The translations under genes and the position numbers were made by a program. Positions 26,240 through 34,683 of a stretch of 52,225 bases of DNA are shown piece after piece. The DNA comes from Polaromonas sp. (GTDB taxonomy: Bacteria; Pseudomonadota; Gammaproteobacteria; Burkholderiales; Burkholderiaceae_C). The notes under the pieces are model-generated. The model had not been told where the DNA came from, ran no database searches, and was given only the letters and a program-made list of their open reading frames with translations. The stretch's first letter is position 1. Each line of letters begins with the position of its first letter. Location of the stretch: contig NZ_JAQSDN010000023.1 in NCBI RefSeq assembly GCF_029945925.1, forward strand, positions 1 through 52,225, given 5' to 3'.

Positions 26240-27649
26240 ATGAACACAACCACCCCTACTACTGATTTGATAGCTGGCGGCGCACAACTGGCGGCCGCTA
26301 CAGGCCAAAATGACCTGAAATCCGCGCTGAAGTTCATCACCTGCGGCTCGGTCGATGACGGCAAGAGCACCCTGATCGGCCGCCTGCTGGTGGACAGCAA
26401 GGCCGTGCTGCAGGACCACCTGGCCGGCGTGCAACGCGGCGGCGAGACCGACCTGGCCTTGCTGACCGACGGCCTGTCGGCCGAACGCGAGCAGGGCATC
26501 ACCATCGACGTGGCCTACCGCTACTTCGCCACCGAAAACCGCAAATTCATCATCGGCGATGCGCCCGGCCACGAGCAGTACACCCGCAACATGGTCACGG
26601 CCGCCTCGAGCGCCGACGCCGCCGTGGTGCTGGTCGATGCGACCAAGCTGGACTGGAAAACCCCGTCCATGGAGCTGCTGCCGCAAACGCGGCGCCATTC
26701 GCTGCTGGTCAACCTGCTGCGGGTGCCGTCCATTGTGTTCACGGTCAACAAGCTCGACGCGGTGGAAAATCCCGCGCTGGCGTTCAAAAATATCAGCACG
26801 GCGCTGACGGCCTTCGCGCAGGCTGCGCAGATCCCGGTCCGGGCCATCGTGCCGATTTCCGCACTCAAGGGCCACAACGTGGTGGACGCCATGCCCGGCT
26901 GGTGCGGTTATGAAGGCCTGTCGCTGCTGCAGTTGCTGGAGCAACTGCCGGCCACCCCGGCCGAAAGCACCGAGGCTTTTTCCTTCCCGGTGCAGTGGGT
27001 GGAGAAACCTGCCCCCACGCTCGGCACTGACGTGTCCTCGCTGCCCCCCGAGGGGGCTGTTTCTCCTAGGGGCGGCCCGTCGGAGAAACCATTCCCATCC
27101 TCCTCGGACATCTCCCAGGGCCGCCGCGTCTTCTGGGGCCGTGTCGCCACCGGCGGCGTACGGCCGGGCCAGACCGTCACCGTGATGCCCAGCGGACATA
27201 CAGCCGTGGTGGCCCAGGTACTCGACCACGCCCGCCAGCCCCAATCCATTCTGGCCGGCCACAGCGCCGGCATTGTGCTGGACCGCGAAGTGGACGTGTC
27301 GCGTGGCGACTGGCTGCTGGCTGCCGACACCTTCGAGCCGACGCGCGAACTGGCGGTCACCATCGCCTGGATGGACGACGAGCCGCTGGTCGCCGGACGT
27401 GTCTACTGGGCGCTGCACGGCCACCGCTGGGTCAAGGCCAAGGTCAAACGCATCGTGCACAAACTCGACGTCAACACACTGGCCGAGGAAGACGCCAGTG
27501 AGTTGCCGCCCAATGCCATCGGCCACATTGAACTGAGCCTGCAGGCCCCGCTGGCCACCCTGCCTTACGCCCGCTCACGGGTCCTGGGCTCGCTGGTGCT
27601 GGTGGACACGGCGTCGAACAAGACCTCGGGCGCCGCGCTGATCCTTTGA
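26240..27649 (+). CDS. cysN: Sulfate adenylyltransferase subunit 1 (CysN) with repeat-derived inserts
   Basis: EF-Tu-like GTPase that drives APS formation by CysD. The 469-residue product has the P-loop GSVDDGKST, the G3 motif DAPGHEQYTRNM (Ala in place of the commoner Thr), NKLD as G4 and two beta-barrel domains. Two stretches look foreign. Residues about 6-28 (TTDLIAGGAQLAAATGQNDL) are encoded by a family B repeat, and about 258-282 (APTLGTDVSSLPPEGAVSPR onward) by a family A repeat at the start of the second domain, between VQWVEK and SQGRRVFWG. Both leave the frame intact. Function should survive because the inserts lie at the variable N-terminus and in a loop. Confidence 0.95.
   Translation: MNTTTPTTDLIAGGAQLAAATGQNDLKSALKFITCGSVDDGKSTLIGRLLVDSKAVLQDHLAGVQRGGETDLALLTDGLSAEREQGITIDVAYRYFATENRKFIIGDAPGHEQYTRNMVTAASSADAAVVLVDATKLDWKTPSMELLPQTRRHSLLVNLLRVPSIVFTVNKLDAVENPALAFKNISTALTAFAQAAQIPVRAIVPISALKGHNVVDAMPGWCGYEGLSLLQLLEQLPATPAESTEAFSFPVQWVEKPAPTLGTDVSSLPPEGAVSPRGGPSEKPFPSSSDISQGRRVFWGRVATGGVRPGQTVTVMPSGHTAVVAQVLDHARQPQSILAGHSAGIVLDREVDVSRGDWLLAADTFEPTRELAVTIAWMDDEPLVAGRVYWALHGHRWVKAKVKRIVHKLDVNTLAEEDASELPPNAIGHIELSLQAPLATLPYARSRVLGSLVLVDTASNKTSGAALIL
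26257..26320 (+). repeat. Family B repeat within cysN
   Basis: CTACTGATTTGATAGCTG core, then GCGGCGCA, a spacer, ACAGGCCAAAATGACCTGAAA. It is sense-oriented and read as TTDLIAGGAQLAAATGQNDL. It matches the copy inside the COG3146 gene in frame and pattern (LIA, then GQ.D), although the protein-level match is short. Confidence 0.75.
27011..27086 (+). repeat. Family A repeat within cysN
   Basis: GCCCCCACGCTCGG, then the GCCCCCCGAGGGGGC hairpin and a variant last hairpin with arms GTTTCTCC and GGAGAAAC. It is sense-oriented in the frame GCC CCC ACG CTC and CTG CCC CCC GAG GGG GC, giving APTL and SLPPEGA. The frame is the same as in the COG3146 copies. Confidence 0.85.
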
Positions 27650-27739
27650 TCAGGATCAGACGCTATCAAGCACCCGACTTAACCCTGCTCACGGAATCCT
27701 CTTAAAATTGAGGGTTTCCACCGATCCCGCAAGAACAAC

Positions 27740-28069
27740 ATGACTCACATCGTTACCGAATCCTGCATCCGCTGTAAATACACCGACTGTGTGGATGTCT
27801 GTCCCGTGGACTGCTTCCGCGAAGGCCCCAACATGCTGGTGATCGATCCGGATGAGTGCATCGATTGCGCGGTCTGCATCCCGGAGTGCCCGGTCAATGC
27901 CATTTATGCCGAGGAAGACGTGCCGGCCGACCAGGTCAACTTCATCAAGATCAATGTCGAACTGAGCAACGCGCCAGGCTGGAAAAGCATCACCAAGCGC
28001 AAGGAAGCCTTGCCCGATGCCGAAGAGTGGAAAGACGTCACCAGCAAACTGGACCAGCTCGTTCGCTGA
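27740..28069 (+). CDS. fdxA: 7Fe ferredoxin FdxA
   Basis: A 109-residue electron carrier with one 3Fe-4S and one 4Fe-4S cluster. Cysteines are in [19 protein letters not shown] and [16 protein letters not shown], as in the FdxA family, followed by a helical tail [24 protein letters not shown]. It starts 90 bases after cysN, with its own promoter likely in that gap (a TTAAAAT-like stretch near 27704). A ferredoxin reductase gene follows at 65 bases on the same strand. Together they could pass electrons from NADPH to CysI, although many other acceptors are possible. Confidence 0.95.
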   Translation: MTHIVTESCIRCKYTDCVDVCPVDCFREGPNMLVIDPDECIDCAVCIPECPVNAIYAEEDVPADQVNFIKINVELSNAPGWKSITKRKEALPDAEEWKDVTSKLDQLVR

Positions 28070-28134
28070 GACGCACCCCGCCGCAGGCTGCGCGTCTGTC
28101 CGCCCTCTTGAAACAGCAAACCGAAAAAAGCCCC

Positions 28135-29235
28135 ATGGAACCTCAACTGAACCAGGAAGTGATCAACACGGCTGCCGCGCACGATGGCCCGATAGAGACC
28201 GATGCGGTCATCGTCGGCGCGGGCCCGGTCGGGCTGTTCCAGGTGTTTGAACTCGGCCTGCTGGAGATCAAGGCCCATGTCATCGACTCGCTGGCCTACC
28301 CCGGCGGCCAGTGCATCGAACTCTACCCGGATAAGCCGATTTACGACATTCCCGCCGTGCCCATGTGCACCGGCAAGGAACTGACCGACTCCCTGCTCAA
28401 GCAGATCGAGCCCTTTGGCGCGACTTTTCACTTCGGCCAGGAAGTCAGCACCGTCGAAAAACAGGACGACGGCCGCTTTTTCGTCCAGACCTCCAAAGGC
28501 ACGCAGTTCCTGACCAAAACCATCTTTATTGCGGCCGGCGTGGGGGCTTTCCAGCCGCGCCTGCTGAAGGTCGACGGCCTCGAGAAGTTTGACGACACGC
28601 AGCTGTTTTACCGCGTCAAGTCACCGGCTGACTTTGCCGGCAAAAACCTGGTGATCATCGGTGGCGGCGACTCCGCGCTCGACTGGGCGCTCAATTTCGC
28701 CAACGAAGGTCCGAACAAGGCCGAAAGCGTGATCCTGATCCACCGCCGCGACGGCTTCAAGGCCGCCCCAGCCAGTGTGGCGAAGATGAAAGAGCTGTGC
28801 GACAACTACGAGATGCAGTTCATCGTCGGCCAGGTCACCGGTTACGAGGAAAAGGACGGCAAGCTCACGGGCGCCAAGGTCACAGGTGCCGACGGCGTCA
28901 CCCGCGTGGTACCGCTCGACGTGATGCTGGTTTTCTTCGGCCTGTCGCCCAAGCTCGGACCGATTGCCGAGTGGGGCCTGGACATCGAGCGCAAGCAGCT
29001 CAAGGTGGACACCGAGAAGTTCTCGACCAATGTGCCCGGCATTTTTGCGGTCGGCGACATCAACACCTACCCCGGCAAGAAAAAGCTGATCCTCAGCGGC
29101 TTTCATGAATGCGCGCTGGCCGCTTTCGGCGCGGCGCCTTTCATCTTCCCGGACAAAAAAATCCACCTCCAATACACCACCACCAGCCCGAAACTGCACA
29201 AGGTGCTTGGGGTGGAGACGCCGGTTTTCGACTGA
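28135..29235 (+). CDS. Ferredoxin--NADP+ reductase (thioredoxin-reductase-like)
   Basis: A 366-residue flavoenzyme of the TrxR-like FNR type found in betaproteobacteria and Gram-positives. The FAD dinucleotide fold is [19 protein letters not shown] near residue 25. The NADP-binding fold is [17 protein letters not shown], followed by [14 protein letters not shown]. The C-terminal FAD contact is [27 protein letters not shown]. There is no CXXC redox disulfide, so it is not a thioredoxin reductase. The ATG is the start that gives the usual N-terminus; the frame is open upstream. It lies next to fdxA, its likely partner, and is followed by a strong terminator. Confidence 0.94.
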   Translation: MEPQLNQEVINTAAAHDGPIETDAVIVGAGPVGLFQVFELGLLEIKAHVIDSLAYPGGQCIELYPDKPIYDIPAVPMCTGKELTDSLLKQIEPFGATFHFGQEVSTVEKQDDGRFFVQTSKGTQFLTKTIFIAAGVGAFQPRLLKVDGLEKFDDTQLFYRVKSPADFAGKNLVIIGGGDSALDWALNFANEGPNKAESVILIHRRDGFKAAPASVAKMKELCDNYEMQFIVGQVTGYEEKDGKLTGAKVTGADGVTRVVPLDVMLVFFGLSPKLGPIAEWGLDIERKQLKVDTEKFSTNVPGIFAVGDINTYPGKKKLILSGFHECALAAFGAAPFIFPDKKIHLQYTTTSPKLHKVLGVETPVFD

Positions 29236-29259
29236 ACACCGGGCCGCACCCTCCTGTCA

Positions 29260-29286
29260 GGCCCGCCATGTGCGGGCCTTTTCTTT
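29260..29286 (+). terminator. Intrinsic terminator after the ferredoxin reductase gene
   Basis: GGCCCGC and GCGGGCC pair across CATGT, followed by TTTTCTTT. It ends the fdxA-reductase unit. Confidence 0.92.
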
Positions 29287-29462
29287 GATGCGCGCCAGCG
29301 GCCCCGTGCTGGTGCCCACCGCAATATTCATCACCGCCATGCTGGCGATGCAGACCGCCGACTACCGGCAGGTCTGGCAGTACCAGCCGGTGCGCCGGCT
29401 GTGACCCGGCGGCGCGTCATGCGGCTCCTGCCGTAGAATCCAACACGCGCTCCCGCAGGAGC

Positions 29463-29550
29463 GCATTCGCTGGGGGTGTTGCCATGCAAGTGGCGACTGA
29501 GAAAGTCCCTTTGAACCTGACTGAGGTAATCCTCGCGCAGGGAAGCATGT
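29463..29550 (+). ncRNA. TPP riboswitch (thi box) before cytX
   Basis: Conserved thi-box elements are present in order: GGGGGTG at 29472-29478, CTGAGA at 29497-29502, ACCTGA at 29515-29520, and a final CGCGCAGGGAAGC ending at 29546. The outer stem P1 pairs around GCT with AGC, and CAT with ATG. It lies about 80 bases before the cytX start. When thiamine pyrophosphate binds, expression is normally reduced, so CytX is predicted to be made when thiamine runs short. I cannot tell whether it acts on translation or termination, as no clear terminator follows. Confidence 0.96.
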
Positions 29551-29627
29551 CCAAGGCGTGGCACAGGTTTTTTCGACCCTGCCCGCGCCCTCGCAAGCCG
29601 ACCTGCCATTGACACAAGGAAAAGTTG

Positions 29628-30935
29628 ATGGCCATCCTAAACGCTACCCCCAACACCGCACTCACGCCCCTGGCCCCGGGAGACCGCCTGTTCGGCTGGC
29701 GCGAACACGCCGCGCTCTGGCTCAGCCTGGGCGTCGGCCTGCTGGTCATGCAAATTGGTGCCTACCTGGTCCCGGCGCTCGGCGCCAAAGCCGCCATGGC
29801 CGTGATCGTGGTCGGCTCCATCCTCGGCGCCGGCCTGCTGGCCTGGACCGCGAAAATCGGCTGCGACAGCGGCCTGTCCAGCGCCGGCCTGATGCACGCC
29901 ACCTACGGCAGCAGCTTTGCGCGCCTGCCGGTGCTGCTCAACATCGTGCAACTGATCGGCTGGACCACGTTCGAACTCGTGGTCATGCGCGACGGCACGG
30001 TCGCCATCGCCCGGCAGTCTGGTTCGTTTGTCGCGTCCTTCTGGCCGGTACTGGCCACCCTGCTCTGGGGCGGCGTGCTGATTGCCCTGCTGTCGGGCTC
30101 CATGGTCAAACTGGTGCGCAAATTCATAGGCCGTTATGGCTTGCCGCTGGTGATCGCCTCGCTGCTGTGGCTGACCTGGCAATTCCTCGGACGGGCCCAC
30201 GCGCAAGGCTGGCAGGAAATCTGGAACCGTCCCGGCACAGGCGGCATGAGCACACTGTCAGCCCTGGACCTGGTGATTGCCATGCCGGTGTCGTGGCTGC
30301 CGCTGGTGGCCGATTTCGCACGCCATGGCCGCGACGGCAAAAGCGCGCTGCGTGGCACCTGGCTGGGTTATGCAATCGCCAACACCTGGTGTTACGGCCT
30401 GGGCGTGCTGATTGCACTGACCACACCGAGCACCGACCTGGTTGCCGCCCTGCTGCTGGCGCAAGGCGGGTTGATCGCCCTGGGCCTGATCCTGATCGAC
30501 GAGGTGGACAACGCCTATGGCGACCTGTACTCCGGCTCGGTCGCGGGCCACAGCCTGAAACCCGGCTGGAGCCTGCGCCGCTGGGGCATGGCCCTCGCCG
30601 TCCTGTGCACCGGGCTGGCGCTGGTGCTGCCCATGCACAGCCTGGAGCCTTTCCTGCTGATGCTCAGTTCGGTGTTTGTGCCGCTCTACGGCGTGATCCT
30701 GGCGCGCCTGGGCGGTGCGCCGAATGTGGCTGCGCTGGTGGGAACGAAAAAAGTCAATATCAGCGCGGTCGTGATCTGGGTGCTGGGCGTGGCCACCTAC
30801 CACCTGTGCGCCAAACTCGCGCCCGAGTGGGGCGCGGCGCTTCCCACGCTGGCCCTGACCTTTGTGCTCGCCCGTGTGACCCGTGCTCACTCCGGGCCGG
30901 CCACCGGCGAACGCGTGCTCAGCCCCGCGGCTTGA
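29628..30935 (+). CDS. cytX: Hydroxymethylpyrimidine transporter CytX (NCS1 family)
   Basis: A 435-residue inner-membrane permease of the nucleobase:cation symporter-1 family, predicted to bring in the thiamine precursor hydroxymethylpyrimidine. Membrane segments include LWLSLGVGLLVMQIGAYLVPAL and MAVIVVGSILGAGLLAWTAKIG. The family pattern SSAGLMHATYGSSFARLPVLLNIVQLIGWTTFE is present. AAGGA sits seven bases before the ATG at 29628; a TTG just before it is in frame but worse placed. A TPP riboswitch upstream and the convergent thiD support the thiamine link. Its 3' end overlaps the 3' end of thiD by 17 bases. Confidence 0.93.
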   Translation: MAILNATPNTALTPLAPGDRLFGWREHAALWLSLGVGLLVMQIGAYLVPALGAKAAMAVIVVGSILGAGLLAWTAKIGCDSGLSSAGLMHATYGSSFARLPVLLNIVQLIGWTTFELVVMRDGTVAIARQSGSFVASFWPVLATLLWGGVLIALLSGSMVKLVRKFIGRYGLPLVIASLLWLTWQFLGRAHAQGWQEIWNRPGTGGMSTLSALDLVIAMPVSWLPLVADFARHGRDGKSALRGTWLGYAIANTWCYGLGVLIALTTPSTDLVAALLLAQGGLIALGLILIDEVDNAYGDLYSGSVAGHSLKPGWSLRRWGMALAVLCTGLALVLPMHSLEPFLLMLSSVFVPLYGVILARLGGAPNVAALVGTKKVNISAVVIWVLGVATYHLCAKLAPEWGAALPTLALTFVLARVTRAHSGPATGERVLSPAA

Positions 30936-31782
30936 GCGGATTCAAGGGCTTGAGCCGCATGGCCAGCGGCGCATGCCCGTGGTTCAACGGCCCGCTGCCG
31001 GCGCCGGTTTTCACCTTGGCGCCGGCCAGCAGTGCCGCACGCACATAGGCCCGGGCCATTTCCACGGCTTCCAGCAAGGGCTGCCCCAACGCCAGTCCGG
31101 CCGCAATGGCGGACGAAAGCGTGCAGCCTGTCCCATGCGTGTTGGCACTGTGAATGCGCGCTGCATGCATCCAGTGTCTTTCGCCCGCTGCGGTCAGCAG
31201 CAGGTCCATCACCGTGTCGCCCGGCAGATGCCCGCCCTTGAGCAGCACCGCGCGTGCGCCCTTGGCCAGCAGCTCGTGGGCGGCCGTTTCCATGTCATCC
31301 GCATTGTTCAGGGGCCGGCCGACCAGCAGGGCGGCTTCGTCCAGGTTGGGCGTGACCAGCACCGCGCGCGGAAACAGATCCCGCACCAGGACCTCAATGG
31401 CCGGGTTGTCAATCAGCACCGCGCCGCTGGTGGCGACCATCACCGGGTCGAGCACGATTTTTTCAAGTGCATGGCGGTCAATGGCCGCGGCCACGGCCAG
31501 CACGATCTCGGGCGCATGCAGCATGCCTATCTTCACGGCATCCACACCGATGTCCTCGACCACCGCATCGATCTGGTCGCGCAGCATGGCCGGCGGCACG
31601 CCATGAATGGCCCGCACCCCCTGGGTGTTCTGCGCCGTCAGCGCCGTGATGGCCGTCATGCCGTAACAGCCGAGCGCGGCAAAAGTCTTCAGGTCCGCCT
31701 GGATGCCCGCCCCGCCGCCGCTGTCCGACCCCGCGATGGACAACACGCGCGGGTACTCGAATTCAAAAGTGTCGTTGCTCAT
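30919..31782 (-). CDS. thiD: Hydroxymethylpyrimidine/phosphomethylpyrimidine kinase ThiD
   Basis: Phosphorylates hydroxymethylpyrimidine and its monophosphate in thiamine synthesis. The 287-residue ribokinase-fold protein starts RVLSIAGSDSGGGAGIQADLKTFAALGCYGMTAITALTAQNT. It has VLDPVMVATSGAVL for the substrate pocket, VTPNLDEAALL, and the anion-hole region THGTGCTLSSAIAAGLALG with the catalytic residue Cys. Length is normal. It converges with cytX and shares its last 17 bases, with no terminator between them, so antisense overlap of the two mRNAs is possible. The two genes together form a thiamine precursor salvage unit. Confidence 0.96.
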   Translation of the reverse strand: MSNDTFEFEYPRVLSIAGSDSGGGAGIQADLKTFAALGCYGMTAITALTAQNTQGVRAIHGVPPAMLRDQIDAVVEDIGVDAVKIGMLHAPEIVLAVAAAIDRHALEKIVLDPVMVATSGAVLIDNPAIEVLVRDLFPRAVLVTPNLDEAALLVGRPLNNADDMETAAHELLAKGARAVLLKGGHLPGDTVMDLLLTAAGERHWMHAARIHSANTHGTGCTLSSAIAAGLALGQPLLEAVEMARAYVRAALLAGAKVKTGAGSGPLNHGHAPLAMRLKPLNPLKPRG

Positions 31783-31931
31783 GGAGAAAAGTGTTTCCCG
31801 GTGGTTCAGGCCTTGCGAAAGGCGATGCCGGATTATCGGGGAAGCCGCTTGGCGCCTTGCGCGCCGGGGATCAGCGCCTGAATTTCCGGCCCCGAGTTCA
31901 ATCCTGAGCCAGAAGTCCGAAAAAGTCAGGC

Positions 31932-31937
31932 TATAAT
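31932..31937 (+). promoter_or_regulatory. -10 box of tRNA-Asn
   Basis: TATAAT lies 12 bases before the tRNA start, the right spacing for a bacterial tRNA promoter. No convincing -35 hexamer is seen 17 bases upstream. Confidence 0.7.
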
Positions 31938-31949
31938 CTTAGGCTGTAT

Positions 31950-32025
31950 TCCTCAATAGCTCAGTTGGTAGAGCGCCGGACTGTTAATCCGTAGGTCCCT
32001 GGTTCGAGCCCAGGTTGAGGAGCCA
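31950..32025 (+). tRNA. tRNA-Asn (GTT)
   Basis: A complete 76-base tRNA. The acceptor arms TCCTCAA and TTGAGGA pair, the D arm has AGCTCAGTTGGTAGAGC, the anticodon loop CTGTTAA gives GTT, the T arm is CCTGG-TTCGAGC-CCAGG, and CCA is encoded. It is followed directly by an intrinsic terminator and is a single-gene transcript, not part of a cluster. Confidence 0.98.
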
Positions 32026-32033
32026 GAATTTGA

Positions 32034-32065
32034 AGCCTGGACGTCCACAACGTCCAGGCTTTTTT
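32034..32065 (+). terminator. Intrinsic terminator of tRNA-Asn
   Basis: AGCCTGGACG and CGTCCAGGCT form a 10-bp stem across TCCACAA, followed by TTTTT. It lies nine bases after the tRNA CCA. Confidence 0.95.
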
Positions 32066-32158
32066 CGTTGGCGGGGTTACCATTTGCGGGTGCTGTCCAT
32101 GCGTCACCGGCGCATGCGCTCAGCACGCCAAACCACACCCTTGCCTCACCCATCTGCC

Positions 32159-32932
32159 ATGCGCAAGTCACCCCACCCCCGGCCCTGGCTGGATGCGGAC
32201 GAGTCCTTTCCGCCCGTGGAAACGGCGTGGGCCGAAGGCGACCCGGCACCCGGCCTGCTGGCTGCGGGGCGCTCGCTCGATGTGGCGAGCTTGCAGCAGG
32301 CTTATGCGCTGGGCATTTTCCCGTGGTTCGGGGTCGGCCAGCCCATCCTGTGGTGGAGCCCCGATCCGCGCATGGTGTTGCGTACCGACAATTTCAAGCT
32401 GCACCGCTCGCTGCGCAAAAGCCTGTTGCGTTTCATCGGTGCTGCCGGTCATGAGATCCGTTTTGACACGGCTTTTCCGGAGGTGATTCACGCCTGTGCC
32501 AGCACACCGCGCGACGGCCAGCCGGGCACCTGGATCGTGCCGGACATGGTCAAGGCCTACACCGCCCTGCACCGTGCGGGCCACGCCCACAGCGTGGAAA
32601 CCTGGGTGAACGGCCAGCTCGTCGGCGGACTGTACTGCGTCAACCTGGGCGGCATGGTGTTTGGCGAGTCGATGTTTGCCCACCAGACCGATGCGTCCAA
32701 GATGGCCCTGGCGGCGCTGGTGGGTTTCTGCCGGGCCAAGGGCCTGCCCATGATTGACTGCCAGCAAAACACGCGGCACCTGGCTTCGCTGGGCGCTGCG
32801 GAAATTCCCCGCGCGGAATTTGTCGCGCAGGTGGCCGCCCTCGTGGCCCAGGCTTCACCCCGCTGGAAGTTTGACACCCTATACTGGCAGCAGCTATTGA
32901 CGGCCAGAACGCAGAACGACCTGACGACGTGA
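32159..32932 (+). CDS. aat: Leucyl/phenylalanyl-tRNA--protein transferase (Aat)
   Basis: Adds Leu or Phe to the N-terminus of proteins that begin with Lys or Arg, marking them for ClpAP through the N-degron pathway. The 257-residue protein has the family segments [39 protein letters not shown], and [39 protein letters not shown], which form the GNAT-like active site. It ends [12 protein letters not shown], as usual. The ATG chosen is the first giving the usual N-terminus; the frame is open into the tRNA terminator. Its stop overlaps bpt (GTGA), so the two N-degron transferases are one operon. Confidence 0.96.
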   Translation: MRKSPHPRPWLDADESFPPVETAWAEGDPAPGLLAAGRSLDVASLQQAYALGIFPWFGVGQPILWWSPDPRMVLRTDNFKLHRSLRKSLLRFIGAAGHEIRFDTAFPEVIHACASTPRDGQPGTWIVPDMVKAYTALHRAGHAHSVETWVNGQLVGGLYCVNLGGMVFGESMFAHQTDASKMALAALVGFCRAKGLPMIDCQQNTRHLASLGAAEIPRAEFVAQVAALVAQASPRWKFDTLYWQQLLTARTQNDLTT

Positions 32933-33690
32933 CGCACCTCAAAGACCTGCCCCTCCAGACGCTGCAGTTTTATGCGACAGCGCCCTACCCCTGCAGCTAC
33001 CTGCCGGGCAGGCAGGCCCGCTCGCAGGTCGCCACCCCCAGCCACCTGATTCACAACGCCGCCTACTCGGAGCTGGTGACCAACGGCTTTCGCCGCAGCG
33101 GCATGTTCACTTACCGCCCCTATTGCGACGGCTGCCAGGCCTGCGTGCCCCTGCGCGTGCCGGTGGCGACTTTCCGGCCAGACCGCAGCCAGCGCCGCGC
33201 CCGCAAGCAGCACCAGGCGCTGCAGGTTCGCGTGCTCAAGCTGTGTTTCATGCCCGAGCATTACCAGCTCTACCTGCGCTACCAGAACGGCCGCCACGCG
33301 GGCGGCGGCATGGACCATGACAGCATCGACCAGTACACGCAGTTTCTGCTGCAAAGCCGCGTCAACTCGCGCCTGGTGGAGTTTCGCGACACCCTGTCCA
33401 ATGGCGAGGCCGGGGCGCTGAAAATGGTGTCCATCCTCGACGTGCTGGAAGACGGTGTGTCGGCGGTGTATACGTTTTACGAGCCCGACGCGCACGCCAG
33501 TTACGGCACCTATAGCGTGCTTTGGCAAATTGACCAGGCCCGGCAACTGGGCTTGCCGCATGTGTACCTTGGGTACTGGATTGCCGAAAGCCCGAAGATG
33601 AGCTACAAGGCCCGGTTTTTGCCGAACCAGATCCTGGTCGATGGGCAGTGGGTGAACTCCGCCACCCCAAGCCCGGCCAGCGCCATCTGA
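32929..33690 (+). CDS. bpt: Arginyl/leucyl-type aminoacyl-tRNA--protein transferase (Bpt)
   Basis: A 253-residue transferase that adds Leu to N-terminal Asp or Glu in bacteria with Bpt. The N-terminal ATE domain has [21 protein letters not shown] and the cysteine set [26 protein letters not shown]; the C-terminal GNAT-like half has [23 protein letters not shown] and [14 protein letters not shown]. It starts at GTG overlapping the aat stop. Length and the four-Cys region are typical. It belongs to the ATE family by homology, but bacterial members use leucyl-tRNA. It completes a two-gene N-degron module with aat. Confidence 0.95.
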   Translation: MTHLKDLPLQTLQFYATAPYPCSYLPGRQARSQVATPSHLIHNAAYSELVTNGFRRSGMFTYRPYCDGCQACVPLRVPVATFRPDRSQRRARKQHQALQVRVLKLCFMPEHYQLYLRYQNGRHAGGGMDHDSIDQYTQFLLQSRVNSRLVEFRDTLSNGEAGALKMVSILDVLEDGVSAVYTFYEPDAHASYGTYSVLWQIDQARQLGLPHVYLGYWIAESPKMSYKARFLPNQILVDGQWVNSATPSPASAI

Positions 33691-33760
33691 GTGAGCCATC
33701 TGAGTGCACCGTCTGTGAGGCAGGTCAAGACGAAACGGCGGCGAGTAGCGGCGCGCTGAT

Positions 33761-33782
33761 TTCACCAGCTAAAATCTGGTGA
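33761..33782. promoter_or_regulatory. Operator candidate overlapping the promoter of the IclR gene
   Basis: TTCACCAG and CTGGTGAA form a perfect 8-bp inverted repeat around CTAAAAT; TAAAAT is a likely -10 box. The site ends 12 bases before the ATG of the IclR-type regulator. IclR proteins bind such palindromes, and autorepression by covering the -10 box would fit. Confidence 0.6.
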
Positions 33783-33794
33783 AGGTCGCCCCCC

Positions 33795-34586
33795 ATGAAA
33801 AAGCAAGATTCCCTCGCCTCACCCGCCAAACCCACGGTTCAGGTCATTGAACGCATGTTCACCCTGCTAGAGATTCTGGCGGGGCGGGAGGAAGCCGTCT
33901 CGCTCAAGGAGATCAGCGAAAAATCCGGCCTGCACCCCTCGACAGCGCACCGCATCCTGAACGACCTGGCCACCGGCCGGTTTGTAGACCGGCCGGTGGC
34001 GGGCAGCTACCGGCTGGGCATGCGCCTGCTGGAACTCGGCAACCTGGTGAAGGCGCGCCTGAGCGTGCGGGACGCGGCGCTGACGCCCATGCGCGAGCTC
34101 CACCGGCTGATCCAGCAACCCGTCAACCTGAGCATGCGCCAGGGCGATGAAATCATTTACGTCGAACGGGCCTACAGCGAACGCTCCGGCATGCAGGTGG
34201 TACGCGCCATCGGCGGGCGGGCACCGCTGCACCTGACTTCGGTGGGCAAACTTTTTCTGGCTTTTGACGATCCCCAGCGCTTGCGCAGTTATGCCACCCG
34301 CACCGGCTTGCCGGGCCAGACCAAAAACAGCATCACCCAGCTGACGATTCTGGAGCGCGAGCTGTCCAAGGCACGCCAATACGGCATTGCGCGCGACAAC
34401 GAGGAGCTGGAACTGGGGGTGCGCTGCATGGCCGCCGGCATTTACGACGACCAGAGCAAGCTGGTGGCGGGGCTGTCGATTTCTGCGCCGGCCGACCGGT
34501 TGGATGAAAACTGGCTGCCCAAACTGCAGTCCACCGCCAGCGAGATCTCGGCGGCGCTGGGCTACAAGCCCAACAATTTCAAGTAA
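33795..34586 (+). CDS. IclR-family transcriptional regulator
   Basis: A 263-residue regulator with an N-terminal winged helix-turn-helix (about 15-75: RMFTLLEILAGREEAVSLKEISEKSGLHPSTAHRILNDLATG) and an IclR effector domain (about 85-255) with the family pattern APLHLTSVGKLFLAF. The regulated pathway is not evident from its neighbours, since bpt upstream and the peptidase gene downstream (opposite strand) are unrelated. A palindrome over the -10 box suggests autoregulation. The last codons and stop lie at the edge of a family B repeat. AAGGTCGCCCCCC before the ATG is only a modest ribosome site. Confidence 0.93.
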   Translation: MKKQDSLASPAKPTVQVIERMFTLLEILAGREEAVSLKEISEKSGLHPSTAHRILNDLATGRFVDRPVAGSYRLGMRLLELGNLVKARLSVRDAALTPMRELHRLIQQPVNLSMRQGDEIIYVERAYSERSGMQVVRAIGGRAPLHLTSVGKLFLAFDDPQRLRSYATRTGLPGQTKNSITQLTILERELSKARQYGIARDNEELELGVRCMAAGIYDDQSKLVAGLSISAPADRLDENWLPKLQSTASEISAALGYKPNNFK

Positions 34587-34640
34587 AAAAGGGCTCTAGC
34601 CCTTGTACCCATTGCGCTGGCAGCTACTCTTTTTATAGCG
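34577..34640 (-). repeat. Family B repeat at the end of the IclR gene
   Basis: Minus-strand copy: CGCTATAAAAAGAGTAGCTG core, CCAGCGC, ACAAGGGCTAGAGCCC and a TTCAAG-like end. It overlaps the last codons and the TAA of the IclR gene on the plus strand. Confidence 0.75.
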
Positions 34641-34683
34641 ATTCAGCGGACAGACCAGCCTGCCCATCAATGGGAATACGGCC

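Noticed and set aside
24920..27526. An 868-codon antisense frame over cysH, cysD and cysN.
   Set aside because: Low-complexity shadow with no domain, overlapping three clear genes.
29288..29404. A 38-codon frame (MRASGPVLVPTAIFITAM...) after the ferredoxin reductase terminator.
   Set aside because: Has one hydrophobic patch but no ribosome site, and it lies in a short gap before the riboswitch; not supported enough to call.
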